A DNA stretch of 33,654 nt from Methanolinea sp. (GTDB lineage: Archaea > Halobacteriota > Methanomicrobia > Methanomicrobiales > Methanospirillaceae): the NCBI GenBank assembly GCA_018263335.1, contig JADFCY010000022.1:1-33654 (forward strand). The letters run 5' to 3'. Each line of letters starts with the position of its first letter. Position 1 is the stretch's first letter. The translations under genes were made by a program, and so were the position numbers. Under the pieces are notes generated by a model. That model was given only the letters and a program-made list of their open reading frames with translations, searched no databases and was not told the DNA's origin. Shown here one piece after another: positions 25,766-33,654 of the stretch.

Positions 25766-28396
25766 CTACACATGTGAGGAGGGATACCGGAACCCTCCTG
25801 CCGGAACGCAAATCTCGAACCGAGCCCCTACTCCCGGCGTGCCGGTCTCTCTGATGGTCATCCCGGTGATCGCAAGTATCTCACGGACAAAGAAGAGCCC
25901 GAAGCCGCTATGCCTGCCATATCCCCTCTGGAAGATCCTCTCCTTCTCGCTCTCGGGGATACCGATGCCGTCGTCCTCGAAGACGATGACGAGTGTCTCT
26001 TTGGTCTCATCTGCGGATATCCTGATCCTCGTCGCCTTCTCGCCGAATCGAAGGGTGTTCTCAGTCAGGTTGTAAAAGACCCTCTCCAGCATTGCATCGG
26101 CATAGACTTCGAGATCGCCGGTCTCGTCAGTATACTGAATATGCCCGAGATCGCACTGTCTGACTGCGTAGGCACTCACCTCATGCACCCGCTGCCACTG
26201 GGGTGCGGTGACCCCCAGCTTTTCATATTCCCTGGTAAATTCTATCTGGCCGATGATCGCGTCGATGATTGCAGCCTCCTTTTGAAGCAGTTCATGGACC
26301 TCCCCGCTTTGCTCGCAGCGACTGAGGAGATCGTGGTATCCCTGGAGCACGGTGATTTTGTTGAGAATGTCGTGGCGGGTGATCGAAGAGAGGAGCGCAA
26401 GCTTCTTTGCTGCTTCAGAAAGCGCCGATTCTGCCCTTTTCCTCTCCGTGACGTCACGGACAAATGTCAGCACAGTCGGCGTTCCCTCCAGATCAAAAGT
26501 GGTTGCGCTGATCTCGACCGGGATCTTCTGCCCCCCTTTTGTGATAATTTCAGTTGGATATACCTCCTGCCCGGGAACAGATGTATCCCTCACGAGAGAG
26601 TCCGCGCGTTCCCTCTCTCGACGCGTATCCAGGTCAGAAGGGGTCATCTGCAACAGTTCTTCTCGACTGTAGCCGGTCAGGCGAGATGCCCTTTCATTCA
26701 CTTCGATATATTTTCCAGGCTCTCCCGCGGTCATCTCATACACGAAGATGGCATCATTCGCGTTCTGCAACAGGAGGCGGTACCGGTTCTCGCTCTCGCT
26801 GATGGCCTCTTTTGTTCTCATCTGGTCAGTGATATCTTCCAGTATCCCGTCAAAATATTCGATTGTCCCATCATCCCCGGGAACTGCAACGGCGGAGAGC
26901 CGGCCCCAGAACAGCTCGCCATTCTTCTTTTTGAGATGGAGGGCAACATTGGAGAGACGCCCATCATGCTGGAGACGGGTGGAGATCTCTCTCCTCTCTG
27001 AAGGGTCTGCATACATGTCAGACACGGGGGTATTCATGAATTCTTCAAAGGAATCGTAGCCATGCATCTTTGCAAGGATCGGGTTTGCCATGATCCGCCG
27101 CCCGTGTGGTCCTGGGGTATTCCTGAAGATCCCGACAGGAAGGTTATGCATGAAGTTATTGAGCTGCTCTTCCCTTTTCTTCAAGGCATCCTCCATCTCC
27201 TTTCGATCGGTGACATCAGTCAGGAAATTCAACGTCGCAGGTCTTCCTTCCCATATAATGAGTACAGGCCGGATCTCCACCCACCGGATGGATCCCGGTT
27301 TGCTCCTGATCCTGAACTCGTAGACTGGCGGGAGGTCCTCCCCACTGACTCTTTTCCTGTACCGGGAGATGATCATCTCGCGGTCTGCATCATGGATAAA
27401 GTCGGTAAACGGGCGCGAGAGAAGTTCTGACGACGAGTACCCGGAAATATCTGACATCTTGGGATTGACAAATTTCAGGTAATTGTCCTGCGCAACAAAG
27501 ATGCCCTCGTTTGCATGTTCTACAAGGGTGCGATATTTCTGTTCGCTCTCCCTTGCACATTCAAGGGCTGCCTGCGCCCGCTCACAGGCCACCCGCAGTT
27601 CATCTTCTTTTGTCCGCAATGAGGTGATGTCCTGGAGCGTCTCGACTGCCCCGATAATGCTTCCGTTTGTATCATGGAGAGGCGCAGCAGTAAAAAAGAG
27701 CCAGGTCCCCCCTTTTATTCCGGGAAAAAAATCGGTTGCCTGGTATGCACCGTTCACAATCGGGGATTCCTGGTATTTTCCCGCATACCATCGGACAATT
27801 GCATCAATGTCGTTCTCCACGATCAGGTCAGCGAGGCATGGGCGTTCTCTGTCGTAAAACGCCCGCCAGTGGTCTTTGGTCCCTATAACATCCCCTGCCA
27901 TTATTCCGGAGTATTCTTCGAGCGCACGGTTCCAGAATGCCACCTTATGGCCGCTATCAATGACGAATTGAGGAATGGGTGAACCCTGGACGATCTCGAG
28001 CATCAGGTTCCTGGAGACCCTGTCCTGGATGGACCTTTTAATTTTATGTACCAGTTCTGCGAACTGCGCTTTTGGATCGCCCCCTTTCTGGAGGTAAAAA
28101 TCCGCCCCGCTGTTGAGCGCCTCGATGACCACCTCTTCCCTGCCCTTGCCGGTAAAGATGATAAACGGAGTCTGGTCTCCTCGTGACCGGAGAACCTTCA
28201 AAAACGCGATGCCGTCCATGCCCGGCATCTGGTAATCCGAGATGATGGCATCGTAATGAACAGACGCAAGTCTCTCAAGTGCTTCCTGTGCGGAGCTGGC
28301 TGTCGATACCTGGAACTCGCGTGTCCGTTCAATGGAGACCTTCACGATCTCGAGCAGGGCAGATTCATCATCGACATACAAGACTGAATACATCAT
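25766..28396 (-). CDS. Receiver/multi-PAS sensor histidine kinase, second copy
   Basis: 876 residues; same plan as the 547-3918 protein with fewer PAS domains. Receiver domain 1-125 (YVDDESALLE, phospho-acceptor Asp54 in IISDYQMPGMDG, LQKGG lysine), then four PAS domains (about 130-265, 290-410, 420-535, 540-660), the probable phospho-His at 675 (SSITRHDILNKI) and the ATPase domain with LFYNLTEN-type N box (VFYNLTENTLRFG), G1 DDGIGI and G2 GFGLFF. No membrane helix. The receiver and kinase ends are clearly similar to the first protein, so they are paralogues, while the PAS parts differ, so they should sense different signals. Start ATG-ATG (MMYSVLYVDD). Confidence 0.93.
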   Translation of the reverse strand: MMYSVLYVDDESALLEIVKVSIERTREFQVSTASSAQEALERLASVHYDAIISDYQMPGMDGIAFLKVLRSRGDQTPFIIFTGKGREEVVIEALNSGADFYLQKGGDPKAQFAELVHKIKRSIQDRVSRNLMLEIVQGSPIPQFVIDSGHKVAFWNRALEEYSGIMAGDVIGTKDHWRAFYDRERPCLADLIVENDIDAIVRWYAGKYQESPIVNGAYQATDFFPGIKGGTWLFFTAAPLHDTNGSIIGAVETLQDITSLRTKEDELRVACERAQAALECARESEQKYRTLVEHANEGIFVAQDNYLKFVNPKMSDISGYSSSELLSRPFTDFIHDADREMIISRYRKRVSGEDLPPVYEFRIRSKPGSIRWVEIRPVLIIWEGRPATLNFLTDVTDRKEMEDALKKREEQLNNFMHNLPVGIFRNTPGPHGRRIMANPILAKMHGYDSFEEFMNTPVSDMYADPSERREISTRLQHDGRLSNVALHLKKKNGELFWGRLSAVAVPGDDGTIEYFDGILEDITDQMRTKEAISESENRYRLLLQNANDAIFVYEMTAGEPGKYIEVNERASRLTGYSREELLQMTPSDLDTRRERERADSLVRDTSVPGQEVYPTEIITKGGQKIPVEISATTFDLEGTPTVLTFVRDVTERKRAESALSEAAKKLALLSSITRHDILNKITVLQGYHDLLSRCEQSGEVHELLQKEAAIIDAIIGQIEFTREYEKLGVTAPQWQRVHEVSAYAVRQCDLGHIQYTDETGDLEVYADAMLERVFYNLTENTLRFGEKATRIRISADETKETLVIVFEDDGIGIPESEKERIFQRGYGRHSGFGLFFVREILAITGMTIRETGTPGVGARFEICVPAGGFRYPSSHV

Positions 28397-28444
28397 ACGT
28401 GCCGGTCAGGGCCTGAATACCTGGACATGTCAATGTGAACCGGG

Positions 28445-28454
28445 ATATTAAAAT
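28445..28454 (-). promoter_or_regulatory. Possible TATA box of the second kinase gene
   Basis: Minus strand TTTTAATATC within CCAATAATTTTAATATCC, about 50 bases before the start codon, which implies a leader of about 25 nt. Confidence 0.45.
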
Positions 28455-28675
28455 TATTGGCCTTAACACACTGCAGTTTGTTCATTACAGAGCCGTTTTT
28501 TTTCACCATTTAATTTATTGTACAGCCATAATCCGGTTGAAATGTTCAACGACGGGTGAGGGATCAGCGAAATGCACGTGTCCCGTCTCATTGCTCTCTT
28601 CGTGTTGTGTGAAAAAAGAAAGGAAGATTGAGAGGCAGCCCGGGAAGGGGGTTTCCCTCCATTCCATAGGAACAC

Positions 28676-30037
28676 TCACACTCCAAGCGCCACTCTCAGG
28701 AACTCCTGGACTTTTGGCCAGGAGTCCACTGCGGCGTTTGCGTTCTCCGGCGGAATGCCCCCGAGGTCCTCGATCATTCCGCCCGGCAGGGAAATCCTGT
28801 TCAGCTCTGTCGACTGCCACGGCGTCCGGATCATGTGTCCTGACCCCGGGTAATCGAGACGCATATCCGGGAAGGGGTGGTGGTATTCGGTGAGCCTGGC
28901 CATGATCTCTCTGCTCATCTGCGAGGAGGGCCAGACCGTGTCCTTTCCGGCCGAGAGGAGGAGGACCGGCCCGTTGATCCGCTCCACCGGGATCGTCGCG
29001 TTGCTCACCGCGGCCTCGTCAGCCAGCGCCCGCTCGTACATCGCGAGGGTCCCCCAGGGAGTCCCATTCTGTGCTGCTTCTCCCATCGAGACGAGGATGG
29101 GGTCGTCCTCACCGTACCAGATGAACGGCACGAAGGAGAGATCGCTCCCGTTCTCGGACCATGAGGATCGAGGTCCGGCGCTCCAGTCCATCGAGATCCC
29201 CTGGAAAACGACACTGCTCGGGCTGTTTGCGACCACCGCACGGACCTCAGGGTAGCGGGTGGCGGAGAGGAGGGCGAGCTCCGCTCCCTTGGATGCCCCG
29301 TAGATCGCGATATGGTCCTCCTTCACGCGGGGGTGATGGTTCAGGAACCGGACCGCGTCTCCGACAGTCTCGACTGGGATCCCCACCAGTTCCTGCGGGA
29401 GACCGGGGACCCCGAAGTAGGCGAGGGCGAGAGTCACGTATCCTTTCGACGCAAAGATGGCGGCGATCCCCTCGTTCACCCCTCCCTCCGATCCCCCGAG
29501 GTAGATGAGGGCCGGGCGGGGACTGGTGCCTTCCGGCAGAAAGAGGGTTCCATGCACCCCTGCCTCGTCGACGGGAACCCGGAAGACCCCGTCACCCATC
29601 AGCCGGCGTTCCAGGACCTGCGAGAGGTTCACCCCGGATTCGGTGCGTGCCGAGATCGTGATGAAGGAAGGGGCAGTGGTCCTCGAGAAGACGTCCGGGT
29701 GTTCGACGGGACCCGGGGCCAGTGACCAGAAGAGCCCCTGGGGGTCAACCCCGCCATAGGTCCCTTCCACCAGGGCATGGACGTCAGGGAGGACCCTGCC
29801 CTGCCGGTCGGCAACAAAGACCGCGTAAGAGCGCAGAGTCGAGTTCCTGACCTCCTGCACCGCATCTATCCGGACCCGATCGCCGGGAGCAACGCCGGTC
29901 ACCGCGATCGACACCGGGTCGCCGGAGAGGACAACTGAAGGGGTGACCGAGAGTGCGGGAGCGTGGCGTAGGGTGATGCATCCCGCGGCAACGACAAAGA
30001 CCACGGGTATCAGCACGACCGCCGCGGAGAGGAGCAC
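28676..30037 (-). CDS. Exported lipoprotein of the BAAT / acyl-CoA thioesterase alpha/beta hydrolase family
   Basis: 453 residues from a GTG (an in-frame TAA lies just upstream). Lipobox VVAAGC with Cys20. Residues 30-145 are the beta-sandwich N-terminal domain of acyl-CoA thioester hydrolase / bile acid-CoA amino acid N-acyltransferase (VTPSVVLSGDPVSIAVTGVAPGD, GTYGGVDPQGLFWSLAP). Residues 155-450 are the BAAT C-terminal alpha/beta hydrolase: PALIYLGGSEGG, nucleophile Ser249 in YGASKGAE, Asp366 in SAGKDTVWPS and His401 in PGSGHMI. The triad is complete. The characterised relatives work inside cells on acyl-CoA; this one is predicted to be outside the membrane, where CoA esters are not expected, so it may cleave another ester or transfer an acyl group. 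Confidence 0.9.
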   Translation of the reverse strand: MLLSAAVVLIPVVFVVAAGCITLRHAPALSVTPSVVLSGDPVSIAVTGVAPGDRVRIDAVQEVRNSTLRSYAVFVADRQGRVLPDVHALVEGTYGGVDPQGLFWSLAPGPVEHPDVFSRTTAPSFITISARTESGVNLSQVLERRLMGDGVFRVPVDEAGVHGTLFLPEGTSPRPALIYLGGSEGGVNEGIAAIFASKGYVTLALAYFGVPGLPQELVGIPVETVGDAVRFLNHHPRVKEDHIAIYGASKGAELALLSATRYPEVRAVVANSPSSVVFQGISMDWSAGPRSSWSENGSDLSFVPFIWYGEDDPILVSMGEAAQNGTPWGTLAMYERALADEAAVSNATIPVERINGPVLLLSAGKDTVWPSSQMSREIMARLTEYHHPFPDMRLDYPGSGHMIRTPWQSTELNRISLPGGMIEDLGGIPPENANAAVDSWPKVQEFLRVALGV

Positions 30038-30143
30038 GGGAAAGGGTTACACGATGGCATATTCTCGTATAGTTCCTGTGGAGACCATATACCGAATGGA
30101 TGCGAAATCTAAGGTCTCTTCCGTCAGAGGATGTGGAAATGCA

Positions 30144-30151
30144 TAAATAGT
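30144..30151 (+). promoter_or_regulatory. Possible TATA box of the PQQ-repeat protein gene
   Basis: CATAAATA, 45-52 bases before the GTG start. Transcription would begin near 30174, leaving room for the GGTGG ribosome-binding site at 30187-30191. A second AT-rich element (TTTATAAT, about 30172) is too close to the start unless the mRNA is leaderless. Confidence 0.4.
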
Positions 30152-30195
30152 GTCCGAATGGTTTTTGTATTTATAATAACGAGAAAGGTGGAATC

Positions 30196-33100
30196 GTGAA
30201 AAAATATGTTATTCTTACCCTGTTTTTCTTGCTGATTGTCGTCTTATCAGCACAGGTATCCGCTGAAGGGCAGGCCTGGAAATTCCGCTCCGACCTCTCC
30301 AATGCCGGAGTCTACGACGATGGAGGGACGAGGCCTGAATGTGAGCTGCTCTGGAATTTTCCCACTGGAGATGACGTGGATTCCAGCGCCGCAGTCGTTG
30401 ACGGGGTTGTCTATATAGGCGGACATGCATTCGACGCACGAACAGGGGAACGCCTCTGGTGGTTCAGGGAGGACTTCATCGAAGGATCCAGCCCCGCGGT
30501 TGTCGATGGCGTCGTCTATATCGGCAGCGAGGCTGGCAGGCTCTATGCATTGGACGCAGAGACCGGAACCGCCATGTGGAACTTCACGACGGGAGCAGGT
30601 ATCCACTCGAGCCCCGCGGTTGCAGACGGGATCGTCTACTTCGGCAGCCAGGATCACCACGTGTACGCGCTTGACGCGGGCACAGGGGAATTGCGCTGGA
30701 ACTATACCACGGGAGAGGCGGTATTCTCGAGCCCCGCAGTTGTCGACGGCGTGGTATACATCGGAAGCTGCGACAAGAACGTCTACGCGCTTGATGCCCA
30801 ATCCGGTGAACTTGTCTGGAACTATACCACGGGAGGAATGGTCTATTCCAGTCCCGCGGTCGTTGACGGGCAGGTCTATATCGGGAGTTTCGATGGCCTC
30901 CTCTACGTCCTCCATGCGGACACGGGAGAGTTATCCTGGAGTTATGATGCAGGAGGGGCCATTTACTCGAGCCCCGCGGTAGCGGACGGGGTCGTCTATT
31001 TCGGGTGCAGGAACGGGTTCCTGTACGCACTCAATACCGAAGTCCCGGGTCACCGGTGGAGCCATCACGCGGGAAAGACTGTCGATTCAAGCCCGGCGGT
31101 GGCAAACGGAGTCGTGTACTTCACGGGGAAGGATGACCCCGGAGGGAGCGGTCTTTACGCACTCGATGCCGCAACAGGGGAACGCCTCTGGAAGTTCAAT
31201 ACCACGTTTGGAACGCGGTCGAGCCCCGCGGTTGCTGACGGAACGGTGTATTTTGGCAGTAGCGACAGGGGCAGCGTCTTTGCGATCGGCGCGTCCCCCG
31301 GAGCCCCTGTGCCATACGACGACTTCGATGACAATGCATGCGATGATACCCTCTGGAACGTCATCCAGTCCGGGGGTCCGTATGCCGATGAGACGAACCA
31401 GCGGCTGGAGATCACCCTCCCGGCCGATTCATCCGGCGACAACTTCTATGCAGGGTATTCGAGCACGCACGTCCTCCGGGGGGATTTTGATGTCCAGGTC
31501 GACTACCGGCTCCTCACCTGGCCAGAGAATAACGGCGTGAGGATGGGACTCTGGATCGAGAAGAACCCTTATACTTACACTGTCGAGCGTGCAAGTTACG
31601 GGACCTCGGATGGTTTTACCGCAGGGGACCACTACACGACGAATTTTGCGGACTCGATCCTCCTCTCCGCGACAGGCGATACACAAGGAACACTCCGTCT
31701 GGTGCGGACAGGATCCCTCTTTGAGGGGTATTACCAGAACACAACTTCCGGTGAATGGCAACTCTCGCAGAGCCGCCAGGTCAACACCGTGTCTGCAGGG
31801 GAAGTGAGGTTCATGCTGAAGGCGTGGAGTCATGACTATGCCTTTTCGGACGAACCGGTAGTCGTTGCATTCGACAATTTCGTAATCAACAAGGGGACAG
31901 TCGTCCCCCCAGGGATCACTCCCCCGGCGGCAGTCACCGGCCTTGCGAACGCGACCTTCCAGCCAAACCTCATTCGCTGGGCCTGGAATGACCCGGGTGA
32001 TCCAGACTTCGACCACGTCATGGTCTACCTCGACGGGGTGTTCCAGACGAACGTGACGAAGGGTGTGCAGGCCTGGACCGCAAAGGGCCTCCTCCCCTCG
32101 ACTGCCTATACCATCGGGACACGGACTGTCGGGGAAAGTGGTACGATCAACGGGACCTGGGTGAACCATACGGCCACGACGAGCAGCCTTCTGGTCACGC
32201 ACCTCGACCCGCCTGACACCATCGCGGGGAGTCCAGGGTTTACCCTTGATATCTTCGGTTCGGTGTTTAGCGCAGGCTCCCGTGTTCTCTGGAACGGCGA
32301 TGAACAGCCAACGCAGTGTTACGATGCGGGCCACCTCTCGATCACGGTATCGTCCGACATGATCATCCGGCCGGCTGCCGTGAACATCACGGTCAGTGAC
32401 CACACGACAGGCGAGGTCTCCAACCCGGTGATGTTTCGCGTAAGAGACCCATCCTCCGGCGACCGGGCCTGGAAGTTCCGGTCCGACTCCTCCAATTCTG
32501 GGGTCTACGATGACGGCGGGACGAGGCCCGGGAACGAACTGCTCTGGAAGTACATGACGGAGAGCTATTACGGCTCCAGCCCGGCAGTGGTGGATAGGGT
32601 CGTCTATGTCTGCGGGATATACGATATCAACGCCATAGACGCGCTCACGGGGAGACTCCTTTGGAGTTCTCCTGACGGAGGGGGGAGGTCCAGCCCCGCG
32701 GTCGCAGACAATGTCGTCTACGTGGGGAGCAACGACTACAACATCTCCGCATTTGACGCTTCCACGGGAGCTCTCCTCTGGAAATTCCGGACCGGGTCAG
32801 TCGTGTATTCGAGCCCTGCAGTGGCCGACGGCATCGTGTATGCCGGGAGCTGGGACTCCAATCTTTATGCGCTCGATGCGTCTACCGGAACACTTCTCTG
32901 GAAGTACCTGACAGGGGCGGAAGTGAGGTCGAGCCCCGCGGTTGCGGACGGGGTCGTCTATTTCGGGAGCGACGATTACAGAGTCTACGCACTCGATGCA
33001 CACACGGGGGCCCTGCTCTGGAATTACACCACGGGCGGGGCATTGTCCCATTCCAGTCCCGCGGTTTCACAGGGTGTCGTGTACATCCAGAGCAATGACG

Positions 33101-33654
33101 GCAATCTCTATGCGCTTGACGCGTCCACCGGAAACGTCCTCTGGACCTATCCTGTGAGGGGGTGGGGCGACTCCTGCCCTGCAGTGGCCGACGGCGTGGT
33201 CTACATCGGGAGCGATGACGGCAATCTCTATGCCCTCGATGCAGTAACCGGGGATCTCATCTGGAAGTATGCAACAGGGAACCTGGTTCGGTCAAGCCCC
33301 TCGGTGGCAAACGGTGTTGTGTATATCGGGAACTCCGGGGGAACGGTCTACGCGCTCGATGCAGACACGGGGACGGTCCTCTGGACGTATGATACCAATG
33401 AAGGGGGATTTTCGAGCCCTGCCATTGCACATGGGGTCCTGTATATCCAGGGGTTGAACGGGTACCTCTACGCGCTCACCACGTTGCCGGACGAACCCCC
33501 TGCCAGCGTGACCGGCGCATACCCGACGACGATCAACGGGGCAGAGATCACCTGGGCCTGGACCGATCCAGGAACGCTCGGGTTCTCCCACGTCATGGTC
33601 TATCTGGACGGCGTGTTCCAGGAGAATGTGGCAGCCGGGGAAGAGACCTGGACT
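30196..33654 (+). CDS. Very large secreted PQQ-repeat (BamB-like) beta-propeller protein, 3' end outside the window
   Basis: 1153 codons visible, frame still open at the window edge. GTG start behind GGTGG. Signal peptide VKKYVILTLFFLLIVVLSAQVSA. Residues 27-370 hold eight repeats of the type SSPAV.DG.VYIGS...(L/V)YALDA.TG...W, an eight-bladed PQQ-like propeller without evident cofactor ligands. Residues 374-575 resemble a DUF1349/concanavalin-like domain (DDFDDNACDDTLWNVIQSGG). A fibronectin-III-like domain (576-660, IRWAWNDPGD, HVMVYLDGVFQ) and an IPT-like domain (666-755) follow. At 756 the whole plan restarts (AWKFRSDSSNSGVYDDGG) with eight more propeller repeats and, from about 1103, another fibronectin-III-like domain ending at the edge. 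So the protein is at least a tandem duplication of a ~730-residue module. Probably a cell-surface binding or adhesion protein. Confidence 0.93.
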   Translation, partial: MKKYVILTLFFLLIVVLSAQVSAEGQAWKFRSDLSNAGVYDDGGTRPECELLWNFPTGDDVDSSAAVVDGVVYIGGHAFDARTGERLWWFREDFIEGSSPAVVDGVVYIGSEAGRLYALDAETGTAMWNFTTGAGIHSSPAVADGIVYFGSQDHHVYALDAGTGELRWNYTTGEAVFSSPAVVDGVVYIGSCDKNVYALDAQSGELVWNYTTGGMVYSSPAVVDGQVYIGSFDGLLYVLHADTGELSWSYDAGGAIYSSPAVADGVVYFGCRNGFLYALNTEVPGHRWSHHAGKTVDSSPAVANGVVYFTGKDDPGGSGLYALDAATGERLWKFNTTFGTRSSPAVADGTVYFGSSDRGSVFAIGASPGAPVPYDDFDDNACDDTLWNVIQSGGPYADETNQRLEITLPADSSGDNFYAGYSSTHVLRGDFDVQVDYRLLTWPENNGVRMGLWIEKNPYTYTVERASYGTSDGFTAGDHYTTNFADSILLSATGDTQGTLRLVRTGSLFEGYYQNTTSGEWQLSQSRQVNTVSAGEVRFMLKAWSHDYAFSDEPVVVAFDNFVINKGTVVPPGITPPAAVTGLANATFQPNLIRWAWNDPGDPDFDHVMVYLDGVFQTNVTKGVQAWTAKGLLPSTAYTIGTRTVGESGTINGTWVNHTATTSSLLVTHLDPPDTIAGSPGFTLDIFGSVFSAGSRVLWNGDEQPTQCYDAGHLSITVSSDMIIRPAAVNITVSDHTTGEVSNPVMFRVRDPSSGDRAWKFRSDSSNSGVYDDGGTRPGNELLWKYMTESYYGSSPAVVDRVVYVCGIYDINAIDALTGRLLWSSPDGGGRSSPAVADNVVYVGSNDYNISAFDASTGALLWKFRTGSVVYSSPAVADGIVYAGSWDSNLYALDASTGTLLWKYLTGAEVRSSPAVADGVVYFGSDDYRVYALDAHTGALLWNYTTGGALSHSSPAVSQGVVYIQSNDGNLYALDASTGNVLWTYPVRGWGDSCPAVADGVVYIGSDDGNLYALDAVTGDLIWKYATGNLVRSSPSVANGVVYIGNSGGTVYALDADTGTVLWTYDTNEGGFSSPAIAHGVLYIQGLNGYLYALTTLPDEPPASVTGAYPTTINGAEITWAWTDPGTLGFSHVMVYLDGVFQENVAAGEETWT

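Noticed and set aside
31429-32403. Minus-strand open frame of 324 codons
   Set aside because: Antisense to the PQQ-repeat protein gene, which is open throughout and has clear domains.

Overview
The window looks like a chromosomal segment of a high-GC methanogenic archaeon, most likely of the order Methanomicrobiales. This is inferred from gene content: two histidine kinases that begin with a receiver domain and carry many PAS domains, many secreted PKD, NHL and PQQ-repeat surface proteins, archaeal TATA-like boxes, and several GTG or TTG starts behind good Shine-Dalgarno sites. No methanogenesis enzyme, rRNA or tRNA gene was seen, so the assignment is indirect.

Layout. Positions 1-6.7 kb hold a long receiver/PAS/histidine kinase (minus), a region with the stub of an IS5-type transposase, a secreted Gly/Gln-rich protein and a small unknown protein. 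Positions 7.1-11.2 kb hold a minus-strand, translationally coupled operon: dynamin-like GTPase, prenyltransferase/squalene-cyclase-type repeat protein, enolase. Positions 11.8-14.3 kb hold a plus-strand four-gene operon that looks like a sulfur (or selenium) uptake and relay system: two half-size YeeE/YedE membrane proteins, a protein made of three DsrE-like domains, and a TusA-like carrier with a changed active-site motif. Positions 14.7-19.2 kb carry an NHL propeller protein, a small secreted protein, a Cache-domain lipoprotein, a zinc-ribbon protein and a lipoprotein joining a solute-binding domain to a Cache domain.

The 3' end of that last gene is duplicated: an exact 76-bp copy lies 2.9 kb downstream, followed by what looks like the native stop codon and a T-rich tract. 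Between the copies sits a two-gene minus-strand cassette of visibly lower GC (a membrane-anchored PKD/IPT surface protein and a cytoplasmic protein of unknown function), as if a small island had inserted and supplied a replacement 3' end.

Positions 22.2-25.4 kb carry a flavin reductase, three tandem 108-bp repeats, a four-helix membrane protein and a secreted protein. On the minus strand each 108-bp unit reads as a mini-ORF with its stop directly against the start of the next. Positions 25.8-33.7 kb hold a second receiver/PAS/histidine kinase, an exported BAAT-type alpha/beta hydrolase lipoprotein, and a very large secreted PQQ-repeat protein, internally duplicated and cut by the window end.

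The strongest candidates for something new are the DsrE-triplet sulfur relay operon, the island bounded by the 76-bp duplication, and the stop-start mini-ORF array.
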